Source of the DNA: Perca fluviatilis
Lineage: Eukaryota > Chordata > Actinopteri > Perciformes > Percidae
DNA length: 64,000 nucleotides
NCBI RefSeq assembly: GCF_010015445.1
Contig: NC_053112.1
Location: 37,488,665 to 37,552,664 of the forward strand
Direction of reading: 5' to 3'
Part shown: piece after piece, positions 10,998-22,824 of the stretch
Layout: the number at the start of each line of letters is the position of its first letter
Position numbering within the stretch: the first letter of the stretch is position 1
Position numbers and translations under genes: made by a program
Notes under the pieces: model-generated
What the model saw: only the letters and a program-made list of their open reading frames with translations
Database searches by the model: none
What the model was told of the DNA's origin: nothing

Positions 10998-11733
10998 TAG
11001 AGATTAGATTCTTTGCCCGAGCCCGAACTGGACCTGACCCACGGGCTGGGTCGGGCCGACATTTCCCGCCACTATCCTTGGGCCGGGCCCTTGATCGAGC
11101 ATTTGTGTTTTTTTTAACATTACTTTATTAGTCTAATCAGGTGGGGAGAAAGCTATGCCATAATCATGCGCAGCGTCTCCTCCACTCGCAAGCATCACAC
11201 CGGGCCTGCTGTGCTGTATGGTGTAGCTTTAGTGCAACATGGAGCTTGAAGATGTGAAGAACAAAATAAAAACAGGAGAATTAGCCTACCTTTGAGCAAG
11301 TTTGGAGGAAAGTCAGAGGTATGAAACCATTTTAAACAAGTCGTGGGCAGTGACAACATATGTGTCGGCTTGGTCGAGTGCATTATGTGCGGCACGCTGC
11401 TCGCCTATCACAGCAAAAAAACGGGGATGATGAAGAGACACATGAAGCAGGCTCGCCGTGGCAGAAAAAATGATAGTCAGCCTTCAACGTCCTCTTTTGT
11501 TACTTCTCCAAGCATACCCCTTCTAGATTTCTGCAGTTCAAACAACTCTGAATTGTAGTTGAGAACGTCAGTTATTAACGGCCCACGTAATAAAAAAAAA
11601 AAAATGTTGGGTTTAAATCGGGCTCGTGCTCATAATTACACTTAATGTGTCGGGCCGGGCCGGGCTCGGACTCTCGGCTGTATCTGGCTCGTGTAGGATC
11701 GGGCTTGATTTTTTGGGCCCGATCCAAGCTCTA
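10998..11733 (+). mobile_element. hAT element remnant with BED-finger coding fragment, 8-bp TSD
   Basis: The 736-bp element has short termini TAGAGATTAG and CCAAGCTCTA and a perfect 8-bp duplication CAGTGAAG (10990-10997, 11734-11741). Inside, from about 11238, runs a frameshifted remnant: MELEDVKNKIKTGELA, then at 11343-11558 an ORF containing CIMCGTLLAYH and KRHMK. That looks like the N-terminal BED zinc finger of hAT transposases (CxxC then His), although the last zinc ligand is not obvious. The catalytic region and dimerisation domain are missing. It is a deletion derivative. Confidence 0.85.
11238..11558 (+). pseudogene. hAT transposase N-terminus remnant (BED-like)
   Basis: The remnant starts with MELEDVKNKIKTGELAYL followed by a stop and frame changes. 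The longest open part begins MGSDNICVGLVECIMCG and carries Ser/Thr-rich text before a stop at 11558. Only the DNA-binding end of the family is represented, so it cannot transpose. The assignment to hAT is supported by the 8-bp duplication around it. Confidence 0.75.
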
Positions 11734-12399
11734 CAGTGAAGACACTGCAATATCTGCCTCTGCTATGAGTCAGAGAGCAACATATACAGCAACACTGGCT
11801 ATAGTCAACATAGAGAAATATCTGAGATACATAAATCATGGAAACTCAGCATGAACGAGGTGTATGCATATGCTGTGTAAGTAACTGAAACGCCTAAGTG
11901 TTTTGGCTCACACATCCTTGGTGGCATTTCCTTTGAGAAGTTGGGAGAGTTAAAGCATTTCATTTAGTTTGTTTTGTATGATAAATTTGGCTTAAGATAA
12001 GGGTACTGTAAAACGCCACTTAATACAATGGCTTGTGTATTTAAAGGGCTGATGCACCACTTTTGACATATTTTTTCATTAATCCTGGAACAGGAAATGA
12101 GCCAGACAAAGTTGTTGACCCTCATCCGGCGATAGCAACCCTACACATCAATCTACACATTTGTGAATTTTGTTTTCTGTAACTTCACATTCAGAACACG
12201 GCTGTGTGAATATTTTCTATGAGGGAACATTTCAACTTACAAGTTCAGATGTGGATCTAAAAGCTCTCATATGTTTCTTCTTTCTTTATGTGACTTTAAA
12301 TTCAGCTCACGTGTGAGAATATTTCTATAAAAAAGGGCAAATGTAACATACGTTAACATACATGAGTTCAGATTTTAAAAGTGGTAACATCAAGTCCAC

Positions 12400-13430
12400 T
12401 TAAAGGTGCAATATGCGATACTGACAGCTAGTGTTTAAAATAGTTACTGCAGTACAAATTCAAAATACTGGAGAGAGTCGTCCCCCCCCGCCCACTCCTA
12501 CCCAGACTCGAAGTTCACGGAGGTTGCCAGGCTGAGACCGGAGCAACCACAACAATGTTGCTAGACGCTTCTCTCACATAGCCAGACATTACTTCACAGC
12601 ACAGCGGAGTAGCGTTAGCTAACAGTAGATGCTAGTCTCACATAGCCAGACATTACTTCACAGCACAGCGGAGTAGCGTTAGCTAACAGTAGATGCTAGT
12701 CTCACATAGCCAGACATTACTTCACAGCACAGCGGAGTAGCGTTAGCTAACAGTAGATGCTGGCTATATTGACAGTCATAGAAGCCCGTGGTCATGCGGA
12801 GCTCTGTACCCGACGGCCAGCCACACTTTTTCGGCTTAGAATTACGTTAGGAACCGCTAAAAATAACACTACCTTGCCGTTCTTTTCCACCCGACTGAAC
12901 ACACTTTATTGGCTTAGAATTACGGCAACAATCGCCAAACACACTGCAAACTCACAGTCCTCTCTTCCTGATTTACAGCCCCCCCTCTCTTGGCTTCAAA
13001 TAACTCACCGTTGTCGGCTATGGCCGCTGAACAGGCTATACGCTGTAAACAGCCGTTGCCCGCTTGCCTGCTCCTCCGGTAACGTTAGCAGTTAGCAGGG
13101 TTAGCATGGCGGCGTTAGGCAGGACCAGTCGGGATCACTTTACTGGCTGTGTCTCAGTTGTTTTTGCGAGTGACCAACTCGGGTACTCTAGTCATATAAT
13201 TCAATGTGAGTACACAAATGTTGAAATGACATAAAATGCCCGTCCCTTGTAGCCATGATAAATTAGCCTGAAGCTAACGCTTAGCTACCTGTTCAGGAGG
13301 AAATTGGCCAACTCGGCGTCCTTTTGGGCTCTAAGCTATCTCCATCTTTCAAATACATCTCTAATATTTATTTCCCCGAGACGGGTTTGTTATGTCTCTG
13401 GTCACGCAACTGTTAGAAACATGCTGTTTT
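12400..13430. mobile_element. Large MITE / interspersed repeat, TAAAGGTGCAATATGCGATA start
   Basis: It begins with the common fish repeat start TAAAGGTGCAATATGCGATA. It contains three 64-bp tandem units and a 460-bp distal part (12963-13420) that recurs at 36339-36730. The expected complementary terminus is not seen, so the 3' boundary is approximate. No transposase. Confidence 0.7.
12573..12764. repeat. Three-copy tandem repeat, exact 64-bp period
   Basis: Units begin CTCACATAGCCAGACATTAC at 12573, 12637 and 12701. They are almost identical and each contains GCGTTAGCTAACAGTAGATG. There are no spacers, so this is not a CRISPR-like array. Confidence 0.97.
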
Positions 13431-13711
13431 TTTTAGTTCAGGTAGAATCTATCTCCGTTGAGCCTGTTCACGCAACCACCAAGCAATGGTTGTTTAAAGA
13501 TAACCATTTGGAATCAATATTTCAATAAATATACATACCACACCATAAATAACAACACTGTCTGTTGCTTGTCTCATAAAAGATTGTATCTGTTTAAAGT
13601 CGGTTCTTTCTCTAACTTCAGTGTGTATGAACAAATAGCAGAGCCTTGTGTTCTGCATCTACAAAGTCAAGGGCATCTGTGTATCTGTGTGCATGAAACC
13701 AAGCCCTGAGC

Positions 13712-13713
<2 letters not shown>

Positions 13714-13758
<45 letters not shown>
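13714..13758. repeat. rptor: (GT)n against an rptor 5' splice site
   Basis: On the transcribed strand this is (AC)n, starting at base 7 of the intron after the HAMW exon donor GTAAGA. Confidence 0.97.
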
Positions 13759-13759
<1 letters not shown>

Positions 13760-13763
13760 TTAC

Positions 13764-13908
13764 CACATGGCGTGCATGTATGTAGGGGGCAGACGGGGAC
13801 TGCTGACCGGTGTACAGTTGTACGACCTCATTATCCTCTCTGCTAACAGGAAATTGCGGAACAAGCTGGCCACCAGCAGGTCCTGACGAAACAACTTCTG
13901 GAACAAAT
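13764..13908 (-). CDS. rptor: rptor (Raptor) internal exon, DLFQKLF...HAMW
   Basis: The exon encodes [18 protein letters not shown] through [10 protein letters not shown] in 47 codons, with split Asp at the 5' end and split Trp at the 3' end. It belongs to the first armadillo-type helices of Raptor. The acceptor is CTGTCCTTAG ending at 13909. The donor is ATGTG|GTAAGAC at 13763, and the intron then becomes a pure (AC)n run from intron base 7 (plus strand 13714-13758). That microsatellite lies against the 5' splice site. The reading frame is intact and conserved, with no frame disruption. Confidence 0.97.
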
Positions 13909-14287
13909 CTAAGGACAGAAAGACAGAACAGAAATGATCCATCACGTCAAAAAGAGACATGAGACACTGAAGGAAAAAAAAAAAAGACTAGGATAATAAG
14001 TAAAGAAAATGTCCCGCTGAGTGAGTGAATGAAAATCGAACTGGGTGAAAGAAAGAAGTTTAATTAAAGCAAAGTGGCCACTAAGGAGAAAAACAGGGTA
14101 GCTTGTGTGTATGCTTACAGAATACAGAGGATATAGAGAGATATAGAGGAGCCTGATATGCAGATTAAAGTGATTGGTCATCAGCTCATTAATGTATTCA
14201 CTAATTCACTTTAATGGGGCCAGGCAATTCTCATGCCAATCTGGGGCTTATGATTCCCTGTGATGCCGTTGTTTGTGTGAGGTAGTG

Positions 14288-14360
<73 letters not shown>

Positions 14361-15561
14361 TGGATTAAGTGTGCAGCGCCTTAATTACAGGGATTCTCTC
14401 TGATGTGGGCTGCTTCATTAACAGTAGAGCCCCGAGGGTTTAAATGGCTTTGGCAGCCATCAGCATTGTCACATTTCTATTCTAGCTGGGATACAGTTTG
14501 TCTCACAGAAGTCTGAGTCTGAGTGTGTGTGAATGTGTGCTGCATGCAAAATTTTCACCTGGGCAAGCTGAGCCTGTGGGTCGATGGTAAGTGGCGGTGT
14601 GTGTGAGTACGCATGTGTCGTCACAATGCAGAGCTTTGCTCGAGTGTGAACGTGTGAGCATACTTGCTCTTGCGGCTGCAAAATTACGGTTGAAATGATA
14701 TCCCCCAGTTGCTGTGCAAGACACTCCAAACACAATTAATCTCCATTTGGAGGAGCCAACCTGCACGCACTGCAGTTCTGGCGTTTTATATCAACATCTT
14801 TACTATTTTCAACCACTGGGGATGTCCTTAAAGTTTTAGTATTGCTGATGCTTCACTACTGTTTTTATTAGGTGCCCTAATTTGGGCTCCATGTGAGAGG
14901 AAACATGCGGGTCATTTCATTATTCATCATTGGCTAGACATGTTGAAATAAAGATAGTTTTTAACGGTTTCAAAACTTTAGTGTGTCATTCCTTGCACTT
15001 TTTCTCCAGTGTTATGGTTACGGAAAGGCCTCGGAACGGTGTCGAACGGTGCGCAACGCGCTTTTGGTTAGGTTTTCTCTCGTTTGGTGGCTGTGTCTCT
15101 TGTTTAGTGGCTGTGTCACAGGTGATACCCACTCAGTAGCGCTGTGTCGGTCAACTCGTGGTAATAAAAAGGAAGTGTGCTTGCCCCCACAGCAGGTAGT
15201 TCAACGCACCCGTTTCAGTTTTAAAAAATGGTTTGCTACGTTTTTCCAGGGCTGAACGTGGCCCTGCTGTGCCTAATTACGGTTGCTAAGCTATGATTGG
15301 AATCATTGTTAGGGGATGGGGTTTAGTGAATGGTTGATTGGCTGCACTTGTAAACTTCTTTTTAGCAATGTCACCATGTTCCGAATTTCATCACTTAGTG
15401 AGTACAATGTTATCATAACTGATGGAACTGATGGTCAAAATGACAAAAGTAAGACGCCTTTTGTTTAAGTTAACTGCAATGATTCTGCCTGATTGGTAAC
15501 TGTGGGAAAACAATGGGGACATTTGATTCAACAAGTTTGGTCTGCTTATGCAAAGCCTCAC
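13909..15561 (-). other. rptor: rptor intron, 1.65 kb
   Basis: This is the shortest complete intron in the window. It contains a (GT)n microsatellite at 14293-14359 and no transposon I can recognise. The remaining sequence is unassigned and could hold conserved non-coding elements, but nothing seen in it proves that. Confidence 0.9.
14293..14359. repeat. (GT)n microsatellite
   Basis: A pure 67-bp run in the 1.65-kb intron. Confidence 0.98.
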
Positions 15562-15662
15562 CTCTAGGCAGCACATTCCAGGCGATGGTGTCGGTGATGG
15601 CTGTGAAGATCCAGTTGAGCTCTCCGAGGGGAGTGCGTCTGTCATTGAGCCTGCCAGGGATC
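15562..15662 (-). CDS. rptor: rptor (Raptor) internal exon, IPGRLND...LPR
   Basis: The exon has 33 full codons, starting [17 protein letters not shown] and ending TIAWNVLPR, with one split base at each end. The first G completes Lys from the 32.9-kb exon and the last G begins Asp of the next exon. This is a very conserved stretch of Raptor just ahead of the armadillo-repeat solenoid. The acceptor is GGTGCAG, preceded on the minus strand by a TGTTGTGTGTGTGTGG tract instead of a clean pyrimidine tract. The donor is AGAG|GTGAGGC at 15561. The next intron is only 1,653 bp, the shortest in the window. Two plus-strand open frames across this exon are antisense shadows. Confidence 0.97.
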
Positions 15663-16261
15663 CTGCACCACACACACAACATAACACAGATGGCAGTGTG
15701 TCAGCCACGCTCAAAGCATGTCCCGCAGTTGACTCAGAGCACAGAGTGGCAACTGTTCAGTACTATTATCACAACACATCTGAAGACATTTACATTTACA
15801 GGCACTCAGGCTCTTACTCAGAGAGACCAACCACGAGTGCAAGTTGGAATATTCATGTCAAGAGATACTGTAGGCCGAGAGCTGAGACACAGAGCAACAT
15901 CAGGCACAAGCAGGGAGAGAATTTATCGCATTTGTTTCCCCACATGCTATACAAATAAAAATAAAGCTGCCACAGGTTACATTATACTCAATTAAAGGAA
16001 TTGAACACATTTAAAATACATTTTTAAATGTATTGATAAAAGCTGGGGTTTGCGGCCTAATAGCTGCATAGAGACAGAGCGCATCGGGTAATACTCGGAA
16101 AGCGACGCCCAATGGAGGGGTAAACTCTCCTCACTACCAACAATGTAAAGAACCCATGACTTAAGTTTTTATAAGCTGCTGAACCTAAAAACTAGGCTTT
16201 TATAAAGACAAAAGTGGATACAGACGTGAGGAATCAGCAGGAAGAATGGGGAGGCTGTTGG

Positions 16262-16423
16262 TCTTTACGGTGGGAAGAAACCGGAGCACCCGGAGGAAAC
16301 CCACGCAAACACGGGGAGAACATGCAAACTCCACACAGAAAGGCCTGGGACGACCTGGGTTCGAACCCAGAACCTTCTTGCTGTGAGGCAAAAGTGCTAA
16401 CCACTGAGCCACCGTGCTGCCGT
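16262..16423 (-). mobile_element. tRNA-derived SINE, DANA/mermaid-like, minus strand
   Basis: The minus strand reads CACGGTGGCTCAGTGGTTAG (A box), TGGGTTCGAACCCAG (B box, plus 16356-16370), then GAGTTTGCATGTTCTCCCCG and CCTCCGGGTGCTCCGGTTTC. This is the body of fish DANA/mermaid-type SINEs as I remember them. The 3' end is truncated near 16262. Confidence 0.85.
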
Positions 16424-16979
16424 CAGTAGCGTATTAAAAGTGATTTTTCTATATTTTGTTCGAGGATAAATGGTTTTCTTGACTGTAGTGACTGAGATCT
16501 CATTACAGAAAATCTAACATTCAGCAGGATTGGCCTGACTACAGTACAGTGTCCACACAGCTGTGCATCTATAATGTGTTAGAGGAACACAAGACCCAAG
16601 CAACATACATCCGTTTTAACAGGAACCTTCCACTCATAGTCTGGCACTTAAACAATAATCAAATCAGTAGTTATTCCATGATGGGGAGAGTGGAAGCACC
16701 ATGGAAAGGAGAGCAAATCTCTGAAATCTCTTTCAGACAGAGCCCAAGACGACACGACAGTAATCACTGTAGCAAAGCCGAGAAAATTACCTTTACCAAA
16801 CCTAAGTGTCTGCCATTTAATGAGCAATATGCAAAGCTGGGAGAGAAGAAGGGAGGATGAGGGCAAACACTAGCTGGCTCACACATATTACAGTTATTGT
16901 GAGCAAGTCAGTCATTTGTGTGTAAGTAAAGAAAAAGGGAGGATACATCAGACTGGCATTGCGTCATCCAGAGGAGGCT

Positions 16980-17753
16980 CTCATCACCACGCCCCTTTCT
17001 AGGAAACAATTTGCTTCCTGCATAGCAATAGCATAAACAGAGGAAGTTGAACATATCGACAAAAGTTTACTTTAAACAAGCTATGCCGAAGAGTCGCTGT
17101 GTAGCTGTTGGTTGCACCAACAATTTATCCCAAAACCCTGATCTCCAGTTTGTTCCCCTGCTATGTCCTTAAAACAAAAATCATCATAGATGGGCTTTGG
17201 CTCTAAGCTATAGACCAGACCTGCAAAGGCTCCTTTTTTCGTGGGGAAAGAATTGCGCTGTCACATCAGGAGAGAAACGCTGCTATGTAGCGGGTTAAAG
17301 GGGCGCTTTGCTGTTTTGGTCATTTCTTCAGTTTTCTCTCATTTTACTGGCAGGTTTCTCTATAGAGCCCCCCCCCTACAGTTTCAGAATAGATATTTGG
17401 CAGCTCCTATGTTTACTTGTGTCAGTCTGCCGTTTCCTCTTTCTCTGTTCCTCCGACAATGCTTTCCTAGCTTTCTGCTTCTTTTTTGCTCAGCCATGAC
17501 GATAGTGTGAAAAACTCCATCGCCACCTTGTTAGCCGGTTCCTGAATGGGTGTATGCGTGCAGTGCCATGAAGCAATTCGTTACATCGCGAGACCTGACA
17601 TCACGCCATATTTCCTGACGCTGAGGCCGGCCGAAAGTTGCAAGGGTGGTTTTTACGCTCACAGGCACTAGGGGGGAGCGAGACTCCGAAGGTTAAGGTA
17701 AATTAAGTTATGGTAAATTAAGCTTAAAAAAACTGCATAGTTCCTCTTTAATC
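16980..17753 (+). mobile_element. MITE carrying a THAP-domain remnant
   Basis: The right end AACTGCATAGTTCCTCTTTA is a common fish MITE terminus. A weakly matching partner lies around 16980-17050. At 17083 a short ORF starts like a THAP domain. P-element, Kolobok and similar transposases carry THAP fingers, so this is probably a deletion derivative of such an element. The superfamily is not resolved. Confidence 0.55.
17083..17172 (+). pseudogene. THAP zinc-finger N-terminal fragment
   Basis: A 29-codon ORF begins MPKSRCVAVGCTNN, which fits the start of a THAP domain (Cys-x4-Cys after MPK). It stops after about a third of the ~90-residue domain. The later zinc ligands (Cys, His) and the AVPTIF-type end are absent, so it is not functional. 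Confidence 0.6.
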
Positions 17754-18586
17754 AAGACTTTCACACTGAGATTTGAGGCTTATAGGATACATGAATATTC
17801 AGTTTAATCAGTTTGGTTAATCGCTAAATGATGCTGGTGCCAGTTACTACTGATGGATAGCTAACGTTAGCTTAAGTGGGAGGCTGCTACGTATACAGTA
17901 ACAGTTGTAGCATCAGACTAAAGTCGTCTCCAACTAAATCTCAGCATATAGATCAAACAGTTGGCTATTAACAGGTTGATTGTTTACAGACAACACTTAC
18001 CCCAACAACAGTGATTCAATCAAATATGCATGTCTAGATAAGCAATATCTGGCCACTGTGTTGGGTCATTGATCCACTTGGATGGGGACAGACTTGGTAT
18101 GACGGTGTTCAACCTTAATTTATTAAGGTATCGTAAACGCCCAGGTTCAGGCAAGGTCACAAAATAAATATCAGACATGTCTTTAAAACAAACGTTTAAC
18201 AAGAAATAAATGTAAACATATTTGACAAAGATGTGATCCAAACACACGTCAAATTGCATAGACATCTATAGAATCTTCTGTTTTCTATCCCCCAAAAGGG
18301 CGGATGTACTGTATATGCTTTAAATTCCTGAACAAATATAGTGATTATAACAATAATGTGAAAATACATTAGAAACAGTGCTTCTAAGCACTTTCACAAC
18401 TCTAAGCATGCAAGCAGGCAAGGACGTGTTTGTATGCGTAAGAGACTACAGAAGACTAGGGCATAGGCATTGTCTGGTAGGAGGGATTCCCTAATCGGTG
18501 GAGATCTCTGTGTACTTGCTCACTCTCTTCACCTCTAAAACTAACTCAAAATGCTAAAGACCTGCAGTGGTCCAACAGGTCATAGT

Positions 18587-18690
18587 TTAAAGGTCCCATA
18601 TTGTAAAATGTGTATGAGAAAAGCATATAAATGTGTTTTGGTAGAAACCCAAAATACAAGTATGAACCTGAAAATGAGCATAATATGGAT
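18587..18690. repeat. MITE fragment, TTTAAAGGTCCCATATT type
   Basis: It begins TTTAAAGGTCCCATATTGTA and includes AACCTGAAAATGAGCATAAT. Both are text from a common fish palindromic MITE. Confidence 0.65.
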
Positions 18691-20017
18691 GTTTGGGTAC
18701 CTATGGCACTATGTGATTTTTGGCGGTCCAGGTTAGAGGAACATTGTGAAATCTTTGGTTGTCAATCCGAGAAGGTGATCCTAGATCGCAGTGTGAAACA
18801 CGCCCACCAATGGCCAATATAGAGCTTTGGCTATACACCATATTCCAATAAAGTAAAAAAAAAAAAATAAAAAAATCGTTTTATTATCATTAGCTGGTGC
18901 ACTGGAGCACTGAAACATTACAAATAGTTGTATACATGATCTAACAATAACTGACACTATGCTGCTATATAATAACAGATAACTTGCTTAACACTGAACA
19001 ATTAGGAAAGACCTTTACAATGTATAATGAGCACCAAAGTCTGGCAGCGGCCAAGTAAAGTCGATCAGCAATCCGATAAATGACTTCTAACTACACACAG
19101 AGTCTGACCTCTTCGTGCCCTAAACCTCCCATTTCCACCTCTAAGTGACAAATAATAGCAGCTGTGAAGCTCCTGGCAGTAAAATGCCTACTGTATAACC
19201 ATGAGGGCGGGCCAGCTACAGAGCACTTTGAGTGCTTGCCAAAGGTGTTTGGCAAGTCAGCACTAAGGATGAACACTCAGCAGTTCAAATCCTTGCTCAG
19301 TATCCAGTGTAATATATTTGAGGAGGGATAAGGACGGTGTATTGCTGTGAACGGATGGACAGATACGGTTGATGGATGAATTGTTGATCAGACGGGAAAA
19401 AGGCTTGTGTCATCCATTGGAAAATTGCAACGCATAATAATTTCTTGTTTTACACATTTTATTCTGTTTTTTTGCAAGTAAAAAGGTCAGATTTCACCAA
19501 AAAAAGTTGTCTGACAAAGAGCTTGAAACCTGTCCAGCAACAGTCTGTTTTTCTACTCCAACTCGAAACAAACAAAATGAAGGAAAATCTTGGCAGTTCA
19601 TGGCTTCTCCGTTCAACAAGATATAACAAGCTACCAACATTAATGTGATACACAACAACCTAGAACTACAAGGGCACTCAGAGAGTGCAGACCTCCGCTG
19701 AGGCCTTGCCCTATCTCACAATGTTAAGGACTGCCTACACAACTGACTCAACAAACGGAAATGAGGTACGTGTTTATGTGCATAAAGAGCGGGGAAATGA
19801 GATCCGATCACGCATTTGAAACATGTTACTGCCAGCTGTGAACTAACTCTTTAGTAACTCTTTAATACAACAGTATAATGTAGCACTGCTTGCTGATCCT
19901 GCAACATGAGCCATCACTTGACAATATTCTGCACTATGCATATTAATTTATGTATTACTCTGTGTCACCTCCTAATAATGCCATTTCTATTAATCCGCAC
20001 CTTAGCTCATCTGTGTG

Positions 20018-20042
20018 TGTATGTATGTATGTATGTATGTAT
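20018..20042. repeat. (GTAT)n microsatellite
   Basis: About six tetranucleotide units, followed by A/T-rich sequence with a TATATATA tract. Confidence 0.9.
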
Positions 20043-20267
20043 AAAAAAATAATATATGTATATATATATTAATTTTGTACCTGTCCGTTTATAATAAGAG
20101 TGTTATGGATAGTGTACATATTACTATTATTACTTTTATTTTTTCTATTTCTTATACTACTTTTTGTATATTTTTCCTATGTCTATTTAATGTGCATTTG
20201 TCTTATTCTGATGTGTGTATTTTTTTTTTAAGCTGCTGTAACAAGGGAATTTCCCCAGTGTGGGACT

Positions 20268-20372
20268 AAAGCTATAGTGCGGAGTTTCTGTCTCCCCCAT
20301 GAGGAATTCTAAGTAATGACAACAACGCCGTAGTCGCATCCACATGACAAAAGCCTTCAGTGATCGCGCACC
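20268..20372 (+). repeat. Interspersed repeat fragment (pairs with 8023-8126)
   Basis: It matches the minus strand of 8023-8126 over about 100 bp, including CCCCCATGAGGAATTCTAAG and the ATCCACATGA...AAGCCTTC.GTGATCGC block. Confidence 0.85.
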
Positions 20373-21735
20373 ACCACCCCTCCTCCACACAGTTACTTGT
20401 AACCAAGGAGGACACGGAGGGTTAAAAAACATGATGACTCTTTAGAAGAGGAAATTATCTTCACTCAATTTTCTGCGCACAATGGTCGCCGGATGACATT
20501 TTCTAAACATAGCCATACTGAGAAATACAGGGAGAGATTTAGGGAGCTTATGGTCTGTATTAGCTTTGTATCAACTTATTTGGCAATGGCTTGAATGTAA
20601 CAGACGTTCATTAATATAAAGAAGTTACGCACTAAACTTTTAATAAAGTCTATCGTATCTTAACGTACTTAGAGCTGTCCACTTCTGATCGGATCACTCA
20701 GGGCGGATTTTAAAATCAGGTGGAAATGCCGCCATTCAGTTAGCTGTAGCTACTGTAGCACAACTACAACAAAAATGACATTTACTTGTCAGATGACACT
20801 GACGTTATTGCTCGGCCTTTAAAGTGTGCCTCAAATAGCATATTAGCAGCTTTTTTTCCTTTGTCATAATTTTTGCTGTGTCCAAATTGCACACGTGGGC
20901 ATGAGCAAAGACCTGATGGGCATTACACTCACCAACCACTCAATGGGCACTTATTCACACCTTTAAAGGTCATACACAGTGGGGAAGCGTGTATCGGACA
21001 CTCATCGCCCTGGAAACGTTACAAACATTTGTTGCAAAATGTATTCAGCAGAACGGCAGCATTGAGTAGTTGTGCGCTGTCGATTTGTTTATTAATTTTT
21101 CCTCTGTCTCTCCTCCATCTGTGTACCCTTCTGTCTCTGCTTCCCACATACATCCAACACACATTCTGGCCGTATCCAATCACAATGGCCTTTTAGATAA
21201 GAGAGTCACGACGCCGAGCGCATGTGGATTTTACCTGCTCACAATAGACTTGGATCTCTCTCAAGCTACGTACAGTAGCTGTCAAAAGTTTCCCTCACAT
21301 GTCTCTTTCAATCGCACGCACGCACGCACACACACAATATTTTTCATCTCTTATGGGGCTGACAAGTGTGGTGGGTTGATCCCTATTCACAGCCTCCTAT
21401 GGCTCTTTGACATTGAGTTTCCACCCTGCCGCCCGCAAGGTTTCCGACATCGTCTGAAACCCAGCTGTGCTCGACTCACCGGTGACAGAGTTTGACTCCA
21501 TCATTGAAAGAATCATATCACTGTGATGGCACCTCAGCATTTATAATGCCGAGGAGAGGCTTTATTGATCCCGTAAGGAAATACTCTATGCCCTCGCTCC
21601 ACAGAGAGGAGCCTGCTACACAGCAGCAACCCTTGAGCTGGTAGACATTTGGCTCTAGCATATAACAGCATATCCATTTTTATGGATTATCCATAAAACA
21701 CAAAGCAAATTATCCATTTGCTTTGTGTGTGCTTC

Positions 21736-22262
21736 CAGTGGTGGAAGAAGTCTTCAGATAGAAGTACTATTGTGACACTGTTAAAAAAAATACACTGTTA
21801 AAAGTAAAAGTCCTGCATTGAAAATTGTACTTATGTAGAAGTATGTAAGTATCATCAGGTAAATGTACTTACAAGTATTAAAAGTACAAGTACTCAATGC
21901 AGAAAAATCTTCACATTTTAGAAACTGGAAACGATCCAAACAGTTCTGTCAATCAACTGTTTAGTCGGCCAATCATTTCAGCTGGATTTGTAGGCCGTTA
22001 TATTGTTGGGTTGTTCAGTTTGTAATAAAACATCATATTTTATAAACTACATTTGTTTTGAATGCAATAATCTTAATTTGTAAAGTAACTAAAGCTGTCA
22101 TATTAATGCAGTTGAGTAAAATGTATATTTATACAATATTTCTCTCTGAAATGTAGCAGAGTAGAAGTAGAAAAGTGGTATGAAAAGAAAAGACTCAAGT
22201 ACCTCAAATTTGTACTTAAGTACAGTACTTGAGTAAATGTACTTAGTTACATCCCACAACTG
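21736..22262. mobile_element. MITE with CAGTGGTGGAAGAAGT termini
   Basis: The left terminus CAGTGGTGGAAGAAGT and the right ACTTAGTTACATCCCACAACTG are imperfect inverted repeats. Subterminal AAGTACTTGAGTAAATGTAC-like sequence is typical of an abundant fish MITE. No clear target-site duplication was found. A fragment of the same family occurs near 44755-44815. Confidence 0.8.
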
Positions 22263-22751
22263 CCCTCTTCATATGTAATATCTGTATCCAAACATATTTA
22301 GATTGTATATTGATCTAGTTGAGTTAAGACTTAGATGCTTTAAAGTACCTTATATTTCTGCCCCGTCAGTATCCATGGTATCAAACATGACAACCACTGA
22401 AAGCAAAGCTGGTGCCCCATCAGCAGTTACAATGGAGCCAGCTATATGAGGCTTCATGTCCTTACAAGCGCACATGCCTGCTTTATGTCCTACACAGCAT
22501 AAAACAGCAGACCTGCAGCACTGCACTGTAGTTTTACAAAAGTCATTATGAGGCTTCACGTGTCATTTGAAGCCTGTGTAATCTAGAGATATACTGCAAG
22601 TCACATTTTTTCAGATGACTAGATTACTTTTTAAAACTGTGTAATCTTGTAACTATTAGAAAGGTTAGGTATAGCTGTTTTTTGTCTACAATACGGATCG
22701 TCTTCAACTTCACATTTCACAGCATAAATTAATAGAAAACCGACTGCCCTG

Positions 22752-22753
<2 letters not shown>

Positions 22754-22823
<70 letters not shown>
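22754..22823. repeat. (CA)n microsatellite
   Basis: A pure 70-bp CA run. The plus-strand reverse complement yields a spurious poly-Cys/Val open frame. Confidence 0.98.

Positions 22824-22824
<1 letters not shown>

Larger units (their letters stand above)
3149..13763 (-). other. rptor: rptor intron, 10.6 kb, dense in nested MITEs
   Basis: The intron lies between the HAMW and QAWDLA exons. Repeats are annotated separately at 3453-4110, 4566-4759, 5171-8022, 8023-8126, 10819-10904, 10998-11733, 12400-13430 and 13714-13758. I recognise nothing in 4111-4565, 4760-5170, 8127-10818 (low-complexity A/T patches only), 11742-12399 or 13431-13713. Confidence 0.9.

Noticed and set aside
12573..12764. 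CRISPR-like array
   Set aside because: The repeats are contiguous with no unique spacers, and the genome is a vertebrate.
15513..15995. Two overlapping plus-strand frames of 160 and 136 residues
   Set aside because: They cover the rptor IPGRLND exon antisense; the minus strand has the conserved protein and splice sites.
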